Positions 1 to 8,047 of a DNA stretch of 64,000 bases are shown here, piece after piece (within the stretch, counting starts at the first letter, position 1; each line of letters opens with the position of its first letter). Location: the NCBI GenBank assembly GCA_964538355.1, contig CAZIFC010000006.1, forward strand, positions 1-64,000. Reading direction: 5' to 3'. Made by a program: the position numbers and the translations under genes. The notes under the pieces were generated by a model, which saw only the letters and a program-made list of their open reading frames with translations, was not told the DNA's origin and did not search any database. This stretch comes from Bilophila sp964538355. GTDB taxonomy: Bacteria > Desulfobacterota > Desulfovibrionia > Desulfovibrionales > Desulfovibrionaceae.

Positions 1-55
1 CGCCGCCCAGCAGTATCTTCAACCACGGGCCCTTGCGGGGTGACACCTCAGACAT
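1..55 (-). CDS. N-terminal fragment of an unidentified protein, cut by the window edge
   Basis: An ATG at position 55 (reading leftwards) opens a frame that stays open to the window edge and starts MSEVSPRKGPWLKILLGG. A strong ribosome binding site, AGGAGG, lies five bases upstream. The charged start followed by the beginning of a hydrophobic run suggests a membrane anchor or signal segment, as in periplasmic adaptors or other bitopic proteins, but 18 residues are too few to name a family. The gene is divergent from the two-component operon at 464 and is probably its regulatory target. Confidence 0.6.
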   Translation of the reverse strand, partial: MSEVSPRKGPWLKILLGG

Positions 56-144
56 CTCAGCCTCCTCTTGCAAAAGATACCTGAACCGTTCGGGGAGGGC
101 CGTCTCTCGGCCTCGCCAAAAAACGGCAATCCTGATGAGCTTTA

Positions 145-161
145 TATCAAGAAGCGTGCCG
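145..161 (-). promoter_or_regulatory. Candidate sigma-54 (-24/-12) promoter for the leftward gene
   Basis: On the minus strand the bases read CGGCACGCTTCTTGATA, close to the sigma-54 consensus TGGCACRNNNNTTGCW. There are two mismatches, one at the first T and one at the C of the -12 GC. It lies about 90 bases upstream of the start at 55, and the tandem palindromes at 278-311 lie about 120-165 bases further upstream, a usual enhancer distance. The match is visible; the function is inferred. Confidence 0.4.
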
Positions 162-246
162 GATTGCGCTTTTGGGAACAAGATAAAAAGAACTTGGAAA
201 AAGAGCTTGTTAGAAGACTGCCGCTCGCTGCTGTTTTGGGACCGTG

Positions 247-262
247 TGGCTCTGGCCTTGCT
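247..262 (+). promoter_or_regulatory. Candidate sigma-54 (-24/-12) promoter facing the kinase gene
   Basis: TGGCTCTGGCCTTGCT has the invariant GG and GC dinucleotides separated by exactly ten bases (GG at 248-249, GC at 260-261) and the TTGC core. It faces the kinase/activator operon, whose start codon is about 200 bases downstream. The tandem palindromes lie just downstream of it rather than upstream, which is unusual for an enhancer of this promoter, so it may be fortuitous. Confidence 0.35.
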
Positions 263-277
263 TCGGTCAGATTTTTA

Positions 278-311
278 TGACAGATTGTCAGAAAAAGATG
301 ACTGGTTGTCA
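278..311. promoter_or_regulatory. Two tandem 13-bp palindromes, probable regulator binding sites
   Basis: TGACAGATTGTCA (278-290) and TGACTGGTTGTCA (299-311) share the pattern TGAC-N5-GTCA. Their centres are 21 bases apart, two turns of the helix. This is the classic layout for cooperative dimers and would suit the sigma-54 activator encoded at 2762. The pattern is visible; the identity of the binder is inferred. Confidence 0.55.
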
Positions 312-463
312 TTTTTTTGCTACCTGTTCGTATCGAATGCGATTTTCAACTTGAATGCTTCCCGGCGGTCTGGGGAAGGTTTCCCCCATCCCCCTCACTG
401 CGCTTCTCCTGTCCGGTGTCCCTGGCGGATCAAATGCGTTTTCCCCGGATTCAGAGGAACCCC

Positions 464-2758
464 ATGCACACATTCTCCTGGCGTATGCTGCGCCTGCCCC
501 TGATGTTGAGCCTGCTGTGGTGTCTGCTGCTGTTCGCGCTGTTCCGCTGGACGGTGCAGCGCGAGGACGAGTATGCAATCGAGCTTGCCAGACTTCAGAC
601 CGAAACCCTGTTTACCAGCATCGTGGATACCCGGGCATGGAATGCCGGCAATGGCGGTGTCTGGGTTCGCGAATCTCCGGCCTCTCCCCCGAACCCTTCG
701 TTGCCGGAGCAGGAGCGCACGCTCCGGGATGAGCACGGGCAGTTGCTCGTAAAAATCAATCCGGCCTACATGACCCGCCAGATTGCGGAGATCTTCTCGT
801 CCGATATAGCCGGTTTCCGCATTTCCAGCCTTGCGCCCATGCGGGCCGAGAACCTTGCCGATCCGTGGGAAAGCAAGGCCCTGCGCTCTTTTGAGAAAGG
901 AGGACAGGATCTGTTTGAACTGACTCCCGGCGGCAAGGGGATGCTGTACCGCTACATGGCCCCGCTCCCGGCGAAGGAAAGCTGCCTGTCGTGCCATCCG
1001 CGGAACAAGGCCGGGGATATCCTCGGCGGGATCAGCGTATCCCTTTCCGCCGATCCGCTGCTTCAGGCGGCTGCCGAACGCAAGCGCACCACGGGGCTGG
1101 CCTTCGGCATCATCGGCATCATCGGGGTGGTGGGGATTGGCGGGGCGACGTTCCAGATCAACCGCAAACGGGAACTTGCCGAAGCTGCCAACCGGGCCAA
1201 GAGCGCGTTTCTCGCCAACATGACCCACGACATGCGGACGCCGCTGACCGGCATTGCCGGGATGACCGAACTTCTGGAGAAGGAAACCCGGGAGCCGCGC
1301 CATCGCCATCTGCTCTCGAACCTCAAGGAGGCGACGGACAGCCTGCTCGCGCTGGTGGACGGCATCATGCGGTACGCCTTGCTGGAGGCGGATCGCCAGC
1401 CCAGCCCCTGCATGCCCTTTTCCCTGCGGCCCGAGCTGGAGGATTGCCTCTCCGCGTTGCGTCCGGCCTGTATCAGCCGCGATATCCGGCTTTCCCTGAT
1501 TGTGGATGATGCCGTGCCTGACCGTCTTGAGGGCGACGGGTTTCGGCTGCGTCAGGCTCTCGGCAACCTGCTGGGCAATGCCGTCAAGTTTACGGAAAAG
1601 GGTTCCGTCACCCTGCGTGTGCTCCGAAAGGATGCCGGGGAACAGGAGGGACAGTGCTTTTTGGCCTTTCAGGTCATTGATACCGGCATGGGCATTCCGG
1701 CGAGCGAGCAGGAGCGCATTTTTGAGCGTTTTGAGCAGGGCAGCGCGCCGAAGAGCCGGGGCGTGCAGCCTGAAACCGGAGTCGGGCTTGGCCTTGCCAT
1801 CGCCCGCAACATCGCTCGGCGTTTCAAGGGTGATTTGACTCTTTCGAGCACGCCGGGCATGGGAAGCGTCTTTACCTTTACCGCCCGGTTCGCTCTGGCG
1901 GAACCGGAGGGGAGTGTGGCCTCCTGCCGGGATTCTGGAGAGGAGTCCGCGCCTGCGGTGGTTCCCGCCGGAAGCCATCCCCGGAGGCGGATTCTCGTTG
2001 TCGAGGATTCCCCCGTGACGGCTCTGTTCCAGAGCGAGACGCTGACGCAGGCAGGGTATGCCGTGCAGGTTGCGGGCAGCGGAAAGGACGCGATGCGGCT
2101 TCTCGGCAGGGAGCGGTACGAGGCGGTTCTGCTGGATCTTCGGCTGCCTGACATGGGCGGGCTGGATATCGCCGGGAAGATTCGCGCAGGGGAACTTGGT
2201 GTTGCGCCCGACATGCCGCTTCTCGTGCTTTCCGCAACGCTGGGCCGTGACGATGAAGAGGCGTTTCGCAAGCTCGGCATCAACCGGTGGATGCTGAAAC
2301 CCGTCCGGGCGGACAGGCTGGCTCGGGCCGTGGGAGAGCTGCTGCCGCCCGGGGGCGGACAGGCTGCGGAGGACGTGCCGCCTGCGGATAGGCCCGCAGA
2401 GCCGCAACCGGCGGTTTTTGACCTGAAGGCGGCAATGGATGCGTTGGGAAGCGAAGCCCTGCTGCGGAGGCTTGCGGCGATTTTCCTGAGCGAAGAGGGC
2501 AAAATCCGCACGACGTTCCAGACGCTTGCGGAGCAGCCGGAAACCCTTTCCGCGCGGTGCGCCGAGTTGCGGATTCAGGCGCACAGCCTGAAGAACGGGG
2601 CGGGGATGCTTGCGCTGGATCGGCTTTCCAGAGCCAGTGCCGAACTGGAGGATGCGGCTGTCGAACCGGAGGGCAGGCCGCTTGCCGAGCTGCTGTGCAA
2701 GGCTGCTGAAGAACTGGAGCTGGCGTCCGCCGCGCTTCGCCAGTATTGCGGAGAGTAA
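464..2758 (+). CDS. Hybrid sensor histidine kinase with periplasmic c-haem DUF3365 (Tll0287-like) domain, receiver and HPt domains
   Basis: Membrane phosphorelay sensor of 764 residues. A first membrane helix (about 9-28) is followed by a periplasmic DUF3365-like region ending in a c-type haem motif CLSCH (174-178), then a second helix (about 210-231). The cytoplasmic part has a HisKA H-box with phospho-accepting His255 (THDMRTPL, where D replaces the usual E), a HATPase with N box LLGNAVKF and glycine boxes DTGMGIP and GVGLGLAIA, a receiver with Asp558 in LLDLRLPDMGG, and an HPt domain with His707 in AHSLKNGAGML. The start at 464 is preferred over upstream starts because AGAGGA precedes it and the hydrophobic segment follows at once. 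The sigma-54 activator begins three bases after its stop. Haem suggests redox, NO or oxygen sensing; the ligand is not known. Confidence 0.88.
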   Translation: MHTFSWRMLRLPLMLSLLWCLLLFALFRWTVQREDEYAIELARLQTETLFTSIVDTRAWNAGNGGVWVRESPASPPNPSLPEQERTLRDEHGQLLVKINPAYMTRQIAEIFSSDIAGFRISSLAPMRAENLADPWESKALRSFEKGGQDLFELTPGGKGMLYRYMAPLPAKESCLSCHPRNKAGDILGGISVSLSADPLLQAAAERKRTTGLAFGIIGIIGVVGIGGATFQINRKRELAEAANRAKSAFLANMTHDMRTPLTGIAGMTELLEKETREPRHRHLLSNLKEATDSLLALVDGIMRYALLEADRQPSPCMPFSLRPELEDCLSALRPACISRDIRLSLIVDDAVPDRLEGDGFRLRQALGNLLGNAVKFTEKGSVTLRVLRKDAGEQEGQCFLAFQVIDTGMGIPASEQERIFERFEQGSAPKSRGVQPETGVGLGLAIARNIARRFKGDLTLSSTPGMGSVFTFTARFALAEPEGSVASCRDSGEESAPAVVPAGSHPRRRILVVEDSPVTALFQSETLTQAGYAVQVAGSGKDAMRLLGRERYEAVLLDLRLPDMGGLDIAGKIRAGELGVAPDMPLLVLSATLGRDDEEAFRKLGINRWMLKPVRADRLARAVGELLPPGGGQAAEDVPPADRPAEPQPAVFDLKAAMDALGSEALLRRLAAIFLSEEGKIRTTFQTLAEQPETLSARCAELRIQAHSLKNGAGMLALDRLSRASAELEDAAVEPEGRPLAELLCKAAEELELASAALRQYCGE

Positions 2759-2761
2759 ACC

Positions 2762-4228
2762 ATGACGCGCATTCTTGTTGTGGATGATGAAAGCATGATC
2801 CGTGCTCTGGTGGCGGATGTCGGGGCGTCTCTCGGATATGACGTGCTTGCCGCGGCCTCGCTTTCCAGAGGGCTTGAACTGGGACGGCAGGGCGTGGATA
2901 TCGTGTTGCTGGATGTCCTGCTTCCCGATGGCGACGGCATTGCTCTGGTGGAGACGTTCGCGCAGCTTCCGGGCCGGCCTGATGTCATCGTCATTACCGG
3001 GTACGGAACCGCTGACGAGGCTGAAAGGGCCTTGCGCTCCGGGGCGTGGGACTACCTGCCCAAACCGTTGCGGGTTCGCGAGCTTTCGCAGGCCCTTTCG
3101 CAAACCGTACAGTGGCGGAGCAGCCGGGAACGGCAGAACCGGCGGAGCAGCCTGACGCACCCCGACATTATTGGAACAAGCCCGGCCCTCAATGAGGCCC
3201 TGATGGAGTTGCAGGAGGCTGCCGCCAGCAACGTCAACGTGCTCATCACCGGGGAAACGGGCGTGGGCAAGGAGCTGTTCGCCTGCGCGCTGCACGCCAA
3301 CAGTCCCCGCTCTTCCGGCCCTTTCATCACCGTGGACTGCACATCGCTGCCGGAAACGCTTGTGGAAGCCCAGCTTTTCGGACATGCGCGCGGAGCCTTC
3401 ACGGGAGCTGACCGGGCACGCGAGGGGCTGATTGCCGCCGCCGATCACGGCACGCTCTTCCTCGACGAAGTGGGAGAGCTTCCTCTGCCCGTGCAGGGGG
3501 CCTTTCTCCGTGCGCTGGAGCTGCACCGCTTTCGTCCCGTGGGCGAGGTGCGGGAAGTGGAAAGCGATTTCCGGCTTGTCGCCGCCACCAACCGCAATCT
3601 GGATGACATGGTCGGCATGGAGCTGTTCCGGAGCGATCTGCGCTTCCGGCTGCGGGGCATGACCATCCATGTGCCGCCGCTGCGCCGCCGTGTCGAGGAT
3701 ATCCCTCTGCTCGCCGGGCATTTTACAGCCCGCTACTGCGAAAGGCACGGCCTGCCGTCCAAAGAGCTTTCGTCGGACTGTCTGGCGATGCTCACGGCCT
3801 ATTTGTGGCCCGGCAACGTGCGCGAGCTGCGCCATACCGTGGAGCGGGCCTGCGCTGCCGCCGGGGACGGGCTTCAGCTGTTTACGCGCCACCTGCCCAC
3901 GGAAATACGCATTGCTCTGGCCCGGAACCGGGTGGTGAAACTTTCCGCGCCGTCGGAAGCCTCTGCGTTGGCTCCCTCCCGGCAGAGCACGGTGCTGGAA
4001 ACGCTCCCGCAGGGAACGTCCCCGGAAGGCTTCCCGACGCTCAGGGACATGAAGGCGCGTGCCGAAAGGGAGTATCTTGTCGGCCTGCTTTCGGCCTGTT
4101 CGGGGGATGTGCGCCGTGCCGCGGGCATTGCCGGCGTCTCCCGCGGGCATTTTTATGAGCTGCTGAAAAAGTATGAGATTGAGCCGGTGTCGCTTTTGGG
4201 CGGTGTGCCCGCAGAAGATGCGGAGTAG
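2762..4228 (+). CDS. NtrC-type sigma-54-dependent response regulator
   Basis: 488-residue enhancer-binding protein, the cognate regulator of the kinase three bases upstream. The N-terminal receiver has the acidic pair DD (9-10), phospho-acceptor Asp51 (LLDVLLPDGDG) and Lys in YLPKPLR. The central AAA+ domain has Walker A GETGVGKE (164-171), the sigma-54 contact loop GAFTGA (211-216) and Walker B LFLDE around Asp235. The C-terminal Fis-type helix-turn-helix lies at about 440-473. All motifs needed to activate sigma-54 polymerase are intact. Likely targets are the divergent gene at the left edge and perhaps its own operon, through the palindromes at 278-311. Confidence 0.93.
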   Translation: MTRILVVDDESMIRALVADVGASLGYDVLAAASLSRGLELGRQGVDIVLLDVLLPDGDGIALVETFAQLPGRPDVIVITGYGTADEAERALRSGAWDYLPKPLRVRELSQALSQTVQWRSSRERQNRRSSLTHPDIIGTSPALNEALMELQEAAASNVNVLITGETGVGKELFACALHANSPRSSGPFITVDCTSLPETLVEAQLFGHARGAFTGADRAREGLIAAADHGTLFLDEVGELPLPVQGAFLRALELHRFRPVGEVREVESDFRLVAATNRNLDDMVGMELFRSDLRFRLRGMTIHVPPLRRRVEDIPLLAGHFTARYCERHGLPSKELSSDCLAMLTAYLWPGNVRELRHTVERACAAAGDGLQLFTRHLPTEIRIALARNRVVKLSAPSEASALAPSRQSTVLETLPQGTSPEGFPTLRDMKARAEREYLVGLLSACSGDVRRAAGIAGVSRGHFYELLKKYEIEPVSLLGGVPAEDAE

Positions 4229-4246
4229 GGAGCCGCACCGGAGCCG

Positions 4247-4990
4247 CTATTTTTGTCCGGCGACTCCGGCGAGACGCCACGCCCCCTCGTGCTGTTCCCA
4301 ATAGAGCCGGAGGGGGGAGCCGCCTTTGCTGCTGTCCGCAACCCATGCGACCCAGTAGCCCGGGCCTTCCAGAGTCCGGATAGCCTCCCTGCCGTTGTGC
4401 CTGCCCTGTGCGTTGGCTCCCAGCCATTCGCGGGTGAGGCGTTCCACTTCTCCGCTCCCAGGTTCGCTCTTGGGGCCGTTCCGGGCCTTTTTTCCGATGA
4501 GGACAGGGGTTCCGGGTTTGAGTTCCGGGCCGATCTTGCGGATGTCGCCAAGGTTCAGAACGATGCATCCCCGGCTTTCAAACGGCGTGATGCTCCGGCC
4601 CCGGCTGTGCACCCAGATTCCCGATCCCGTCTTGCCGCGCTGCCTGTCTACGGGGTTGGGATAGTCGAGCATGTAGGCTTCCCCGCCGTATTCTTCAAAA
4701 TCCAGCCCCCTGCGTTTGCCGGTGATGAAATAGATGCCTTCGGGGGTCTTCAAGTCGCCGCGGAGCTGTTTGTCGCCCTTGCCTTTTCCCGTGGTGCAGA
4801 CGTATTCGCGGACGCTTCCGGGCTTGAGCCAAAAAAAGCGTTGCGCTTCCTTGTCCACCACTGCGATTGGCTGCCCATCCGCAACGCCGCCAACGGGAGC
4901 TTCCCACGCCGCCGCTTCGGGCGCAGGCAGGCACGCAAGCAGGATCGCCAGAAGAAAACGGCTGAAAAGGGTCCTGTGTCTTGAGGGCAT
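4247..4990 (-). CDS. Exported L,D-transpeptidase (YkuD family)
   Basis: 247-residue periplasmic peptidoglycan cross-linking or protein-anchoring enzyme. An N-terminal signal peptide (residues 1 to about 28) is followed by a YkuD domain with catalytic motif SRGC, Cys142, and the partner His128 in IWVHS. The C-terminal 60 residues resemble the NTF2-like tail found on several L,D-transpeptidases. The start is fixed by GGGAGG seven bases upstream and by the signal peptide. It converges with the response regulator, 18 bases apart. Substrate (peptidoglycan 3-3 links or lipoprotein attachment) cannot be told from sequence. Confidence 0.85.
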   Translation of the reverse strand: MPSRHRTLFSRFLLAILLACLPAPEAAAWEAPVGGVADGQPIAVVDKEAQRFFWLKPGSVREYVCTTGKGKGDKQLRGDLKTPEGIYFITGKRRGLDFEEYGGEAYMLDYPNPVDRQRGKTGSGIWVHSRGRSITPFESRGCIVLNLGDIRKIGPELKPGTPVLIGKKARNGPKSEPGSGEVERLTREWLGANAQGRHNGREAIRTLEGPGYWVAWVADSSKGGSPLRLYWEQHEGAWRLAGVAGQK

Positions 4991-5073
4991 GGAATCCTCC
5001 CTTTGATTGGAACTCTGGGCCGGAATTGTACCTGTCCATCCGTTTTTGTCGATTCCGTTAGTGCTGACAAACG

Positions 5074-5105
5074 AACAGCCCCCCGAACGGAGCCGGAGGG
5101 CTGTT
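5074..5105 (-). terminator. Hairpin downstream of pyrE
   Basis: A 12-bp stem with one mismatch (AACAGCCCTCCG pairing with CGGGGGGCTGTT) and an 8-base loop lies about 60 bases after the pyrE stop. The following T content on the minus strand is only moderate (GTTTG), so termination is likely but not ideal. Confidence 0.55.
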
Positions 5106-5164
5106 GTTTGTGATTCTTGCATTGCGGGAGGGAAACCGGTTCACCTCCCTGTCGTCCCTGTAGC

Positions 5165-5728
5165 CTAGTCTTCCTTGGCAAGCGCGACCAGTTCGGGGCG
5201 GGTGAACAGGGCGCGGAGCTGGTAGCCGGCGGCTTCAATGGCTTCGCGTCCGCCTTCGCCGCGGTCCAGCACGGTGCAGACGGCAACGATATTCAGGCCC
5301 GCGTCCTTCACGCGTTCGCAGGCTTTCAGCAGGGAGCCGCCGGTGGTGACGACATCTTCAACCATCGCCACGGCATCGCCGGGTTTGAAGTTGGAAAGCC
5401 CTTCCACATACTGGTTCGTGCCGTGCCCCTTGGATTCCTTGCGGACGATGAGTCCGGCGAGGGGGCGCCCCTTTTCGTGGGAGATGACGGTGGTGGCGGA
5501 GATCAGCGGGTCTGCGCCGAGGGTCATGCCGCCGATGCCCTTGATTTCGAGGTCGGCCAGCAGCTCGTTAAACAGCGTGCCGATGAGCCAGGAGCCTTCG
5601 GCGTGCAGTGCGGTCTGGCGGCAGTCAAAGTAGTAGTCGCTTTTGCGGCCGGAAGCGAGGGTGAAGTCTCCTTCGCGGTAGGAACGTTCGATAAGGATTT
5701 TGGCGAGGCGTTTCTTGAGTTCGCGCAT
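5165..5728 (-). CDS. pyrE: Orotate phosphoribosyltransferase
   Basis: 187 residues, normal length for PyrE. It converts orotate and PRPP to orotidine 5'-phosphate in pyrimidine synthesis. The PRPP-binding signature VAMVEDVVTTGGS is intact, and the N-terminal FTLASGRKSDYYFD matches the orotate-site region of the family. It lies upstream of a hairpin and downstream of purB in the same direction, separated from it by 268 bases of repeat-rich DNA, so it probably has its own promoter. Confidence 0.95.
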   Translation of the reverse strand: MRELKKRLAKILIERSYREGDFTLASGRKSDYYFDCRQTALHAEGSWLIGTLFNELLADLEIKGIGGMTLGADPLISATTVISHEKGRPLAGLIVRKESKGHGTNQYVEGLSNFKPGDAVAMVEDVVTTGGSLLKACERVKDAGLNIVAVCTVLDRGEGGREAIEAAGYQLRALFTRPELVALAKED

Positions 5729-5996
5729 GGTCGACTCCTGTTCTGAGGAAATATGGTTTTGCGGGAGGGAAACCCTTCTGAAGAGGGGTTCTCCCTCCCC
5801 CGGCCCCTCCCTCCCCCGGCTTTTCGACCGGAGGGGAGGCGGCGCACAGGCTCTTCAGGAAAGCGTGGACTTTCCTGTCAAATCGGGGAATGTGCCCCTT
5901 GCCTCCGTTCAAAAGTTCTGGGAGGGAAAGGGGGATGTTCGGAGGGGGAGGGCAGCCTTGCTTCGGAAAGGTTCCCTTCCTCCTCCAGTGTTCCCG
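5729..5996. repeat. Intergenic stretch with two copies of the GC-rich hairpin repeat
   Basis: Copy 1 (about 5761-5830) has the stem GGGAGGGAAACCC/GGGGTTCTCCCTCCC. Copy 2 (about 5910-5986) lies just 3' of the purB stop, with the hairpin core GCCTTGCTTCGGAAAGG and the distal box AACTTTTGAAC when read on the minus strand. A short hairpin (CAGGAAAG/CTTTCCTG) lies between them near 5851-5878. No gene is seen here. Confidence 0.7.
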
Positions 5997-7307
5997 TTAT
6001 TCACCAAAAACGCGCTTGAGGATGTCCCCCTCGTGGCGCAGATAGAACTGGGCATCAAACAGGCCGTTGAGGGTGGCTTCGTCGATGCGTCCGCTGATCT
6101 CGGGATCGGCCTTGATCAGTTCGGGGAAGGGCTGGCGGGTTTCCCAGCTCTTCATGGCGTTGCGCTGCACCATGACGTAGGCTTCCTGACGCGGAATGCC
6201 GGTTTCGATGAGTGCGGTGAGCACGCGCTGGGAGAAGTAGAGGCCGAAAGAGGCTTCCATGTTGCGGGCCATGTTTTCGGGCATGATCCGCAGGCCTTCG
6301 AGCAGGCGGCACAGGCGGTGCAGCACATAGTCGGTCAGGATGGTGGAGTCGGGCATGATCACGCGTTCCACGGAAGAGTGGCTGATGTCGCGTTCATGCC
6401 AGAGGGCCTGGTTTTCGAGGGCCGCCAGCGCGTTGGTGCGGATGAGGCGGGAAAGCCCGGTCATGTTTTCGGCGGAGATGGGGTTCTTCTTGTGCGGCAT
6501 GGCAGAAGAACCCTTCTGGCCCTTGCCGAACCCTTCTTCCACTTCCCGGACTTCGGTGCGCTGGAGGTGGCGCAGTTCGACGCAGAGGCGTTCGATGGTT
6601 CCGGCGGTCACGGCAAGAGCGGTGAAGTAGGCCGCGTGGCGATCCCGCTGGATGACCTGCGTGGAGACTTCATCCACCTTCAGGCCGAGCAGTTCGCACA
6701 CGATGGCTTCCACTTCGGGGGAAAGCACGGTGTAGGTTCCCACGGCACCGGAGAGCTTGCCCACGCGCATGTCGTCAAGAGCCTGCGCGAAGCGGGCGCG
6801 ATCGCGCTTGAATTCGGCGTAGAAGCCCGCCATCTTCAGGGAGAAGCTGGTGGGTTCGGCGTGGATGCCGTGGGTGCGGCCCATGCAGAGCAGGCCCTGA
6901 TGGTCGAGGGTCATCTTCTTGAGGATGTCGAGCAGGCGGTCGAAGCCCTTGAGGATCAGCTCGCCGGCGTCCACCATGAGCAGGGAGCCTGCTGTATCCA
7001 CGATGTCGGAAGACGTGCAGCCCAGATGGATGAAGCGGGAGACAGGCCCGACTTTTTCTTCAATGGCGGTCAGGAAGGCAATGACGTCGTGGCGGGTGGT
7101 TTCTTCGATTTCCGTGGCCCGATCCACAAAGGCGCGGTCCACGGTGAAGCTGGCATCCTTGCGGAGGGTTGCCATGTCGGCATCGGAAATTTCGCCTACG
7201 CGGTTCCACGCCTCGCACACGGCCATTTCAACGCGCAGCCATGCCTGATAGCGGTTCTCGGGCGTCCAGATGTTGCCCATTTCCGGGCGGGTATAGCGTT
7301 CAATCAT
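5997..7307 (-). CDS. purB: Adenylosuccinate lyase
   Basis: 436 residues, normal for the bacterial enzyme of the fumarase/aspartase superfamily. It cleaves SAICAR and adenylosuccinate in purine synthesis. The family signature GSSAMPHKKNPISAEN, with the catalytic flexible loop, is present, as is the substrate-binding TSSDIVDTA segment. The start is MIERYTRPEM, preceded by GAGGAG seven bases upstream; a longer frame upstream has no ribosome site. A hairpin repeat follows its stop directly. Confidence 0.96.
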   Translation of the reverse strand: MIERYTRPEMGNIWTPENRYQAWLRVEMAVCEAWNRVGEISDADMATLRKDASFTVDRAFVDRATEIEETTRHDVIAFLTAIEEKVGPVSRFIHLGCTSSDIVDTAGSLLMVDAGELILKGFDRLLDILKKMTLDHQGLLCMGRTHGIHAEPTSFSLKMAGFYAEFKRDRARFAQALDDMRVGKLSGAVGTYTVLSPEVEAIVCELLGLKVDEVSTQVIQRDRHAAYFTALAVTAGTIERLCVELRHLQRTEVREVEEGFGKGQKGSSAMPHKKNPISAENMTGLSRLIRTNALAALENQALWHERDISHSSVERVIMPDSTILTDYVLHRLCRLLEGLRIMPENMARNMEASFGLYFSQRVLTALIETGIPRQEAYVMVQRNAMKSWETRQPFPELIKADPEISGRIDEATLNGLFDAQFYLRHEGDILKRVFGE

Positions 7308-7370
7308 GGGATCTCCTCGCGGGAACAGGGTAAGAGAACGGCGCGGGCAACCGCCCACGCCGCAACAAGA

Positions 7371-7682
7371 TCAGGCCGTAGCCGTATTGGAACTCGCACC
7401 GCCGGAACCGGCGGGAGTCGCTTCGGTCTTTGCGGGAGCCGCGTCGCTTGCAGGCGCGGTTTCCTTCGTCGGAGAGGGGGTGTTTTCGGAGCCGGACTGC
7501 TTCCCGCCGTAGCAGGATGCGAACCAGCCGCCGCCCTCAAGCTTGAAAGACGTGTTGGATATGATCCGTTCGCTGTCGCCACCGCATTCGGGGCACTGTT
7601 CAAGCTCCGGGGAATCAAACGTTTTTACCCATTCTTCAAACACGTTGCCGCACTTCCGGCAGCGGTATTCGTAAATCGGCAT
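7371..7682 (-). CDS. FmdB-family zinc-ribbon protein with Ala/Pro/Thr-rich tail
   Basis: 103 residues. The N-terminal 55 form the FmdB/CxxC_CxxC_SSSS zinc ribbon (YEYRCRKCG and EQCPECGG, four zinc-ligand cysteines). The C-terminal 40 are low complexity, rich in Ala, Ser, Thr and Pro. The family has a putative regulatory role that is not firmly established. The start has GGAG upstream. A second family member lies at 41473. It sits 63 bases upstream of purB and may be co-transcribed. Confidence 0.8.
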   Translation of the reverse strand: MPIYEYRCRKCGNVFEEWVKTFDSPELEQCPECGGDSERIISNTSFKLEGGGWFASCYGGKQSGSENTPSPTKETAPASDAAPAKTEATPAGSGGASSNTATA

Positions 7683-7739
7683 TGATAGCTCCACCAGGGG
7701 ATTCGGGCCGCGCAAGGCGGCCTTCATAGCACAAAACAA

Positions 7740-7809
7740 CCGGGAAACCTGTGGATTTCCCGGAATCGGACAAAAGGAGAAACAGCGGAAGCGCCGAGGC
7801 GCATCCGCT
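7740..7809 (-). terminator. Hairpins downstream of the 38-residue gene
   Basis: Two stems lie between the small gene at 7846 and the FmdB gene. AGCGGATGCGCC pairs with GGCGCTTCCGCT (7784-7809). CCGGGAAA pairs with TTTCCCGG (7740-7763) and is followed on the minus strand by TTGTTTTG, the better intrinsic-terminator candidate. A third small stem, GTGCC/GGCAC, lies at 7815-7829. Confidence 0.6.
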
Positions 7810-7845
7810 GCTTCGTGCCAAAGCGGCACAAAAAGCTCGTCAGGC

Positions 7846-7962
7846 TTATTTGCCGTTCTTCGCGGCGGCCTGAGCTTCGTGAATGCGGGCCTTGATGCGT
7901 TCGGCGCGACGCTTGCGGCGGCGATCAAGTTCCTTCTTGCGTTCGATTTTCTTATGGGCCAT
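7846..7962 (-). CDS. Small highly basic protein, 38 residues
   Basis: A 38-residue frame begins MAHKKIERKKELDRRRKRRA and ends AAAKNGK. It has GAGGAG seven bases before the ATG and its own downstream hairpins, so it looks like a real gene. About half of its residues are Lys, Arg or His, and it should form one long charged helix, as in small nucleic-acid or ribosome-associated proteins. It resembles small DUF6800-like proteins from memory only. Function unknown. Confidence 0.7.
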   Translation of the reverse strand: MAHKKIERKKELDRRRKRRAERIKARIHEAQAAAKNGK

Positions 7963-8047
7963 GTCGGTACTCCTCAAAGTAAAAACGTAATCTGTGGATA
8001 ACTACAGCCAATTGACCTGTTTGTCCAGTGCAAACATGGGAGGGGGA

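Noticed and set aside
395..4150. A 1251-residue open frame on the minus strand across the kinase and regulator genes
   Set aside because: It is the antisense shadow of two strongly supported genes. Its composition is repetitive Arg/Pro/Gly and it has no domain or ribosome site.
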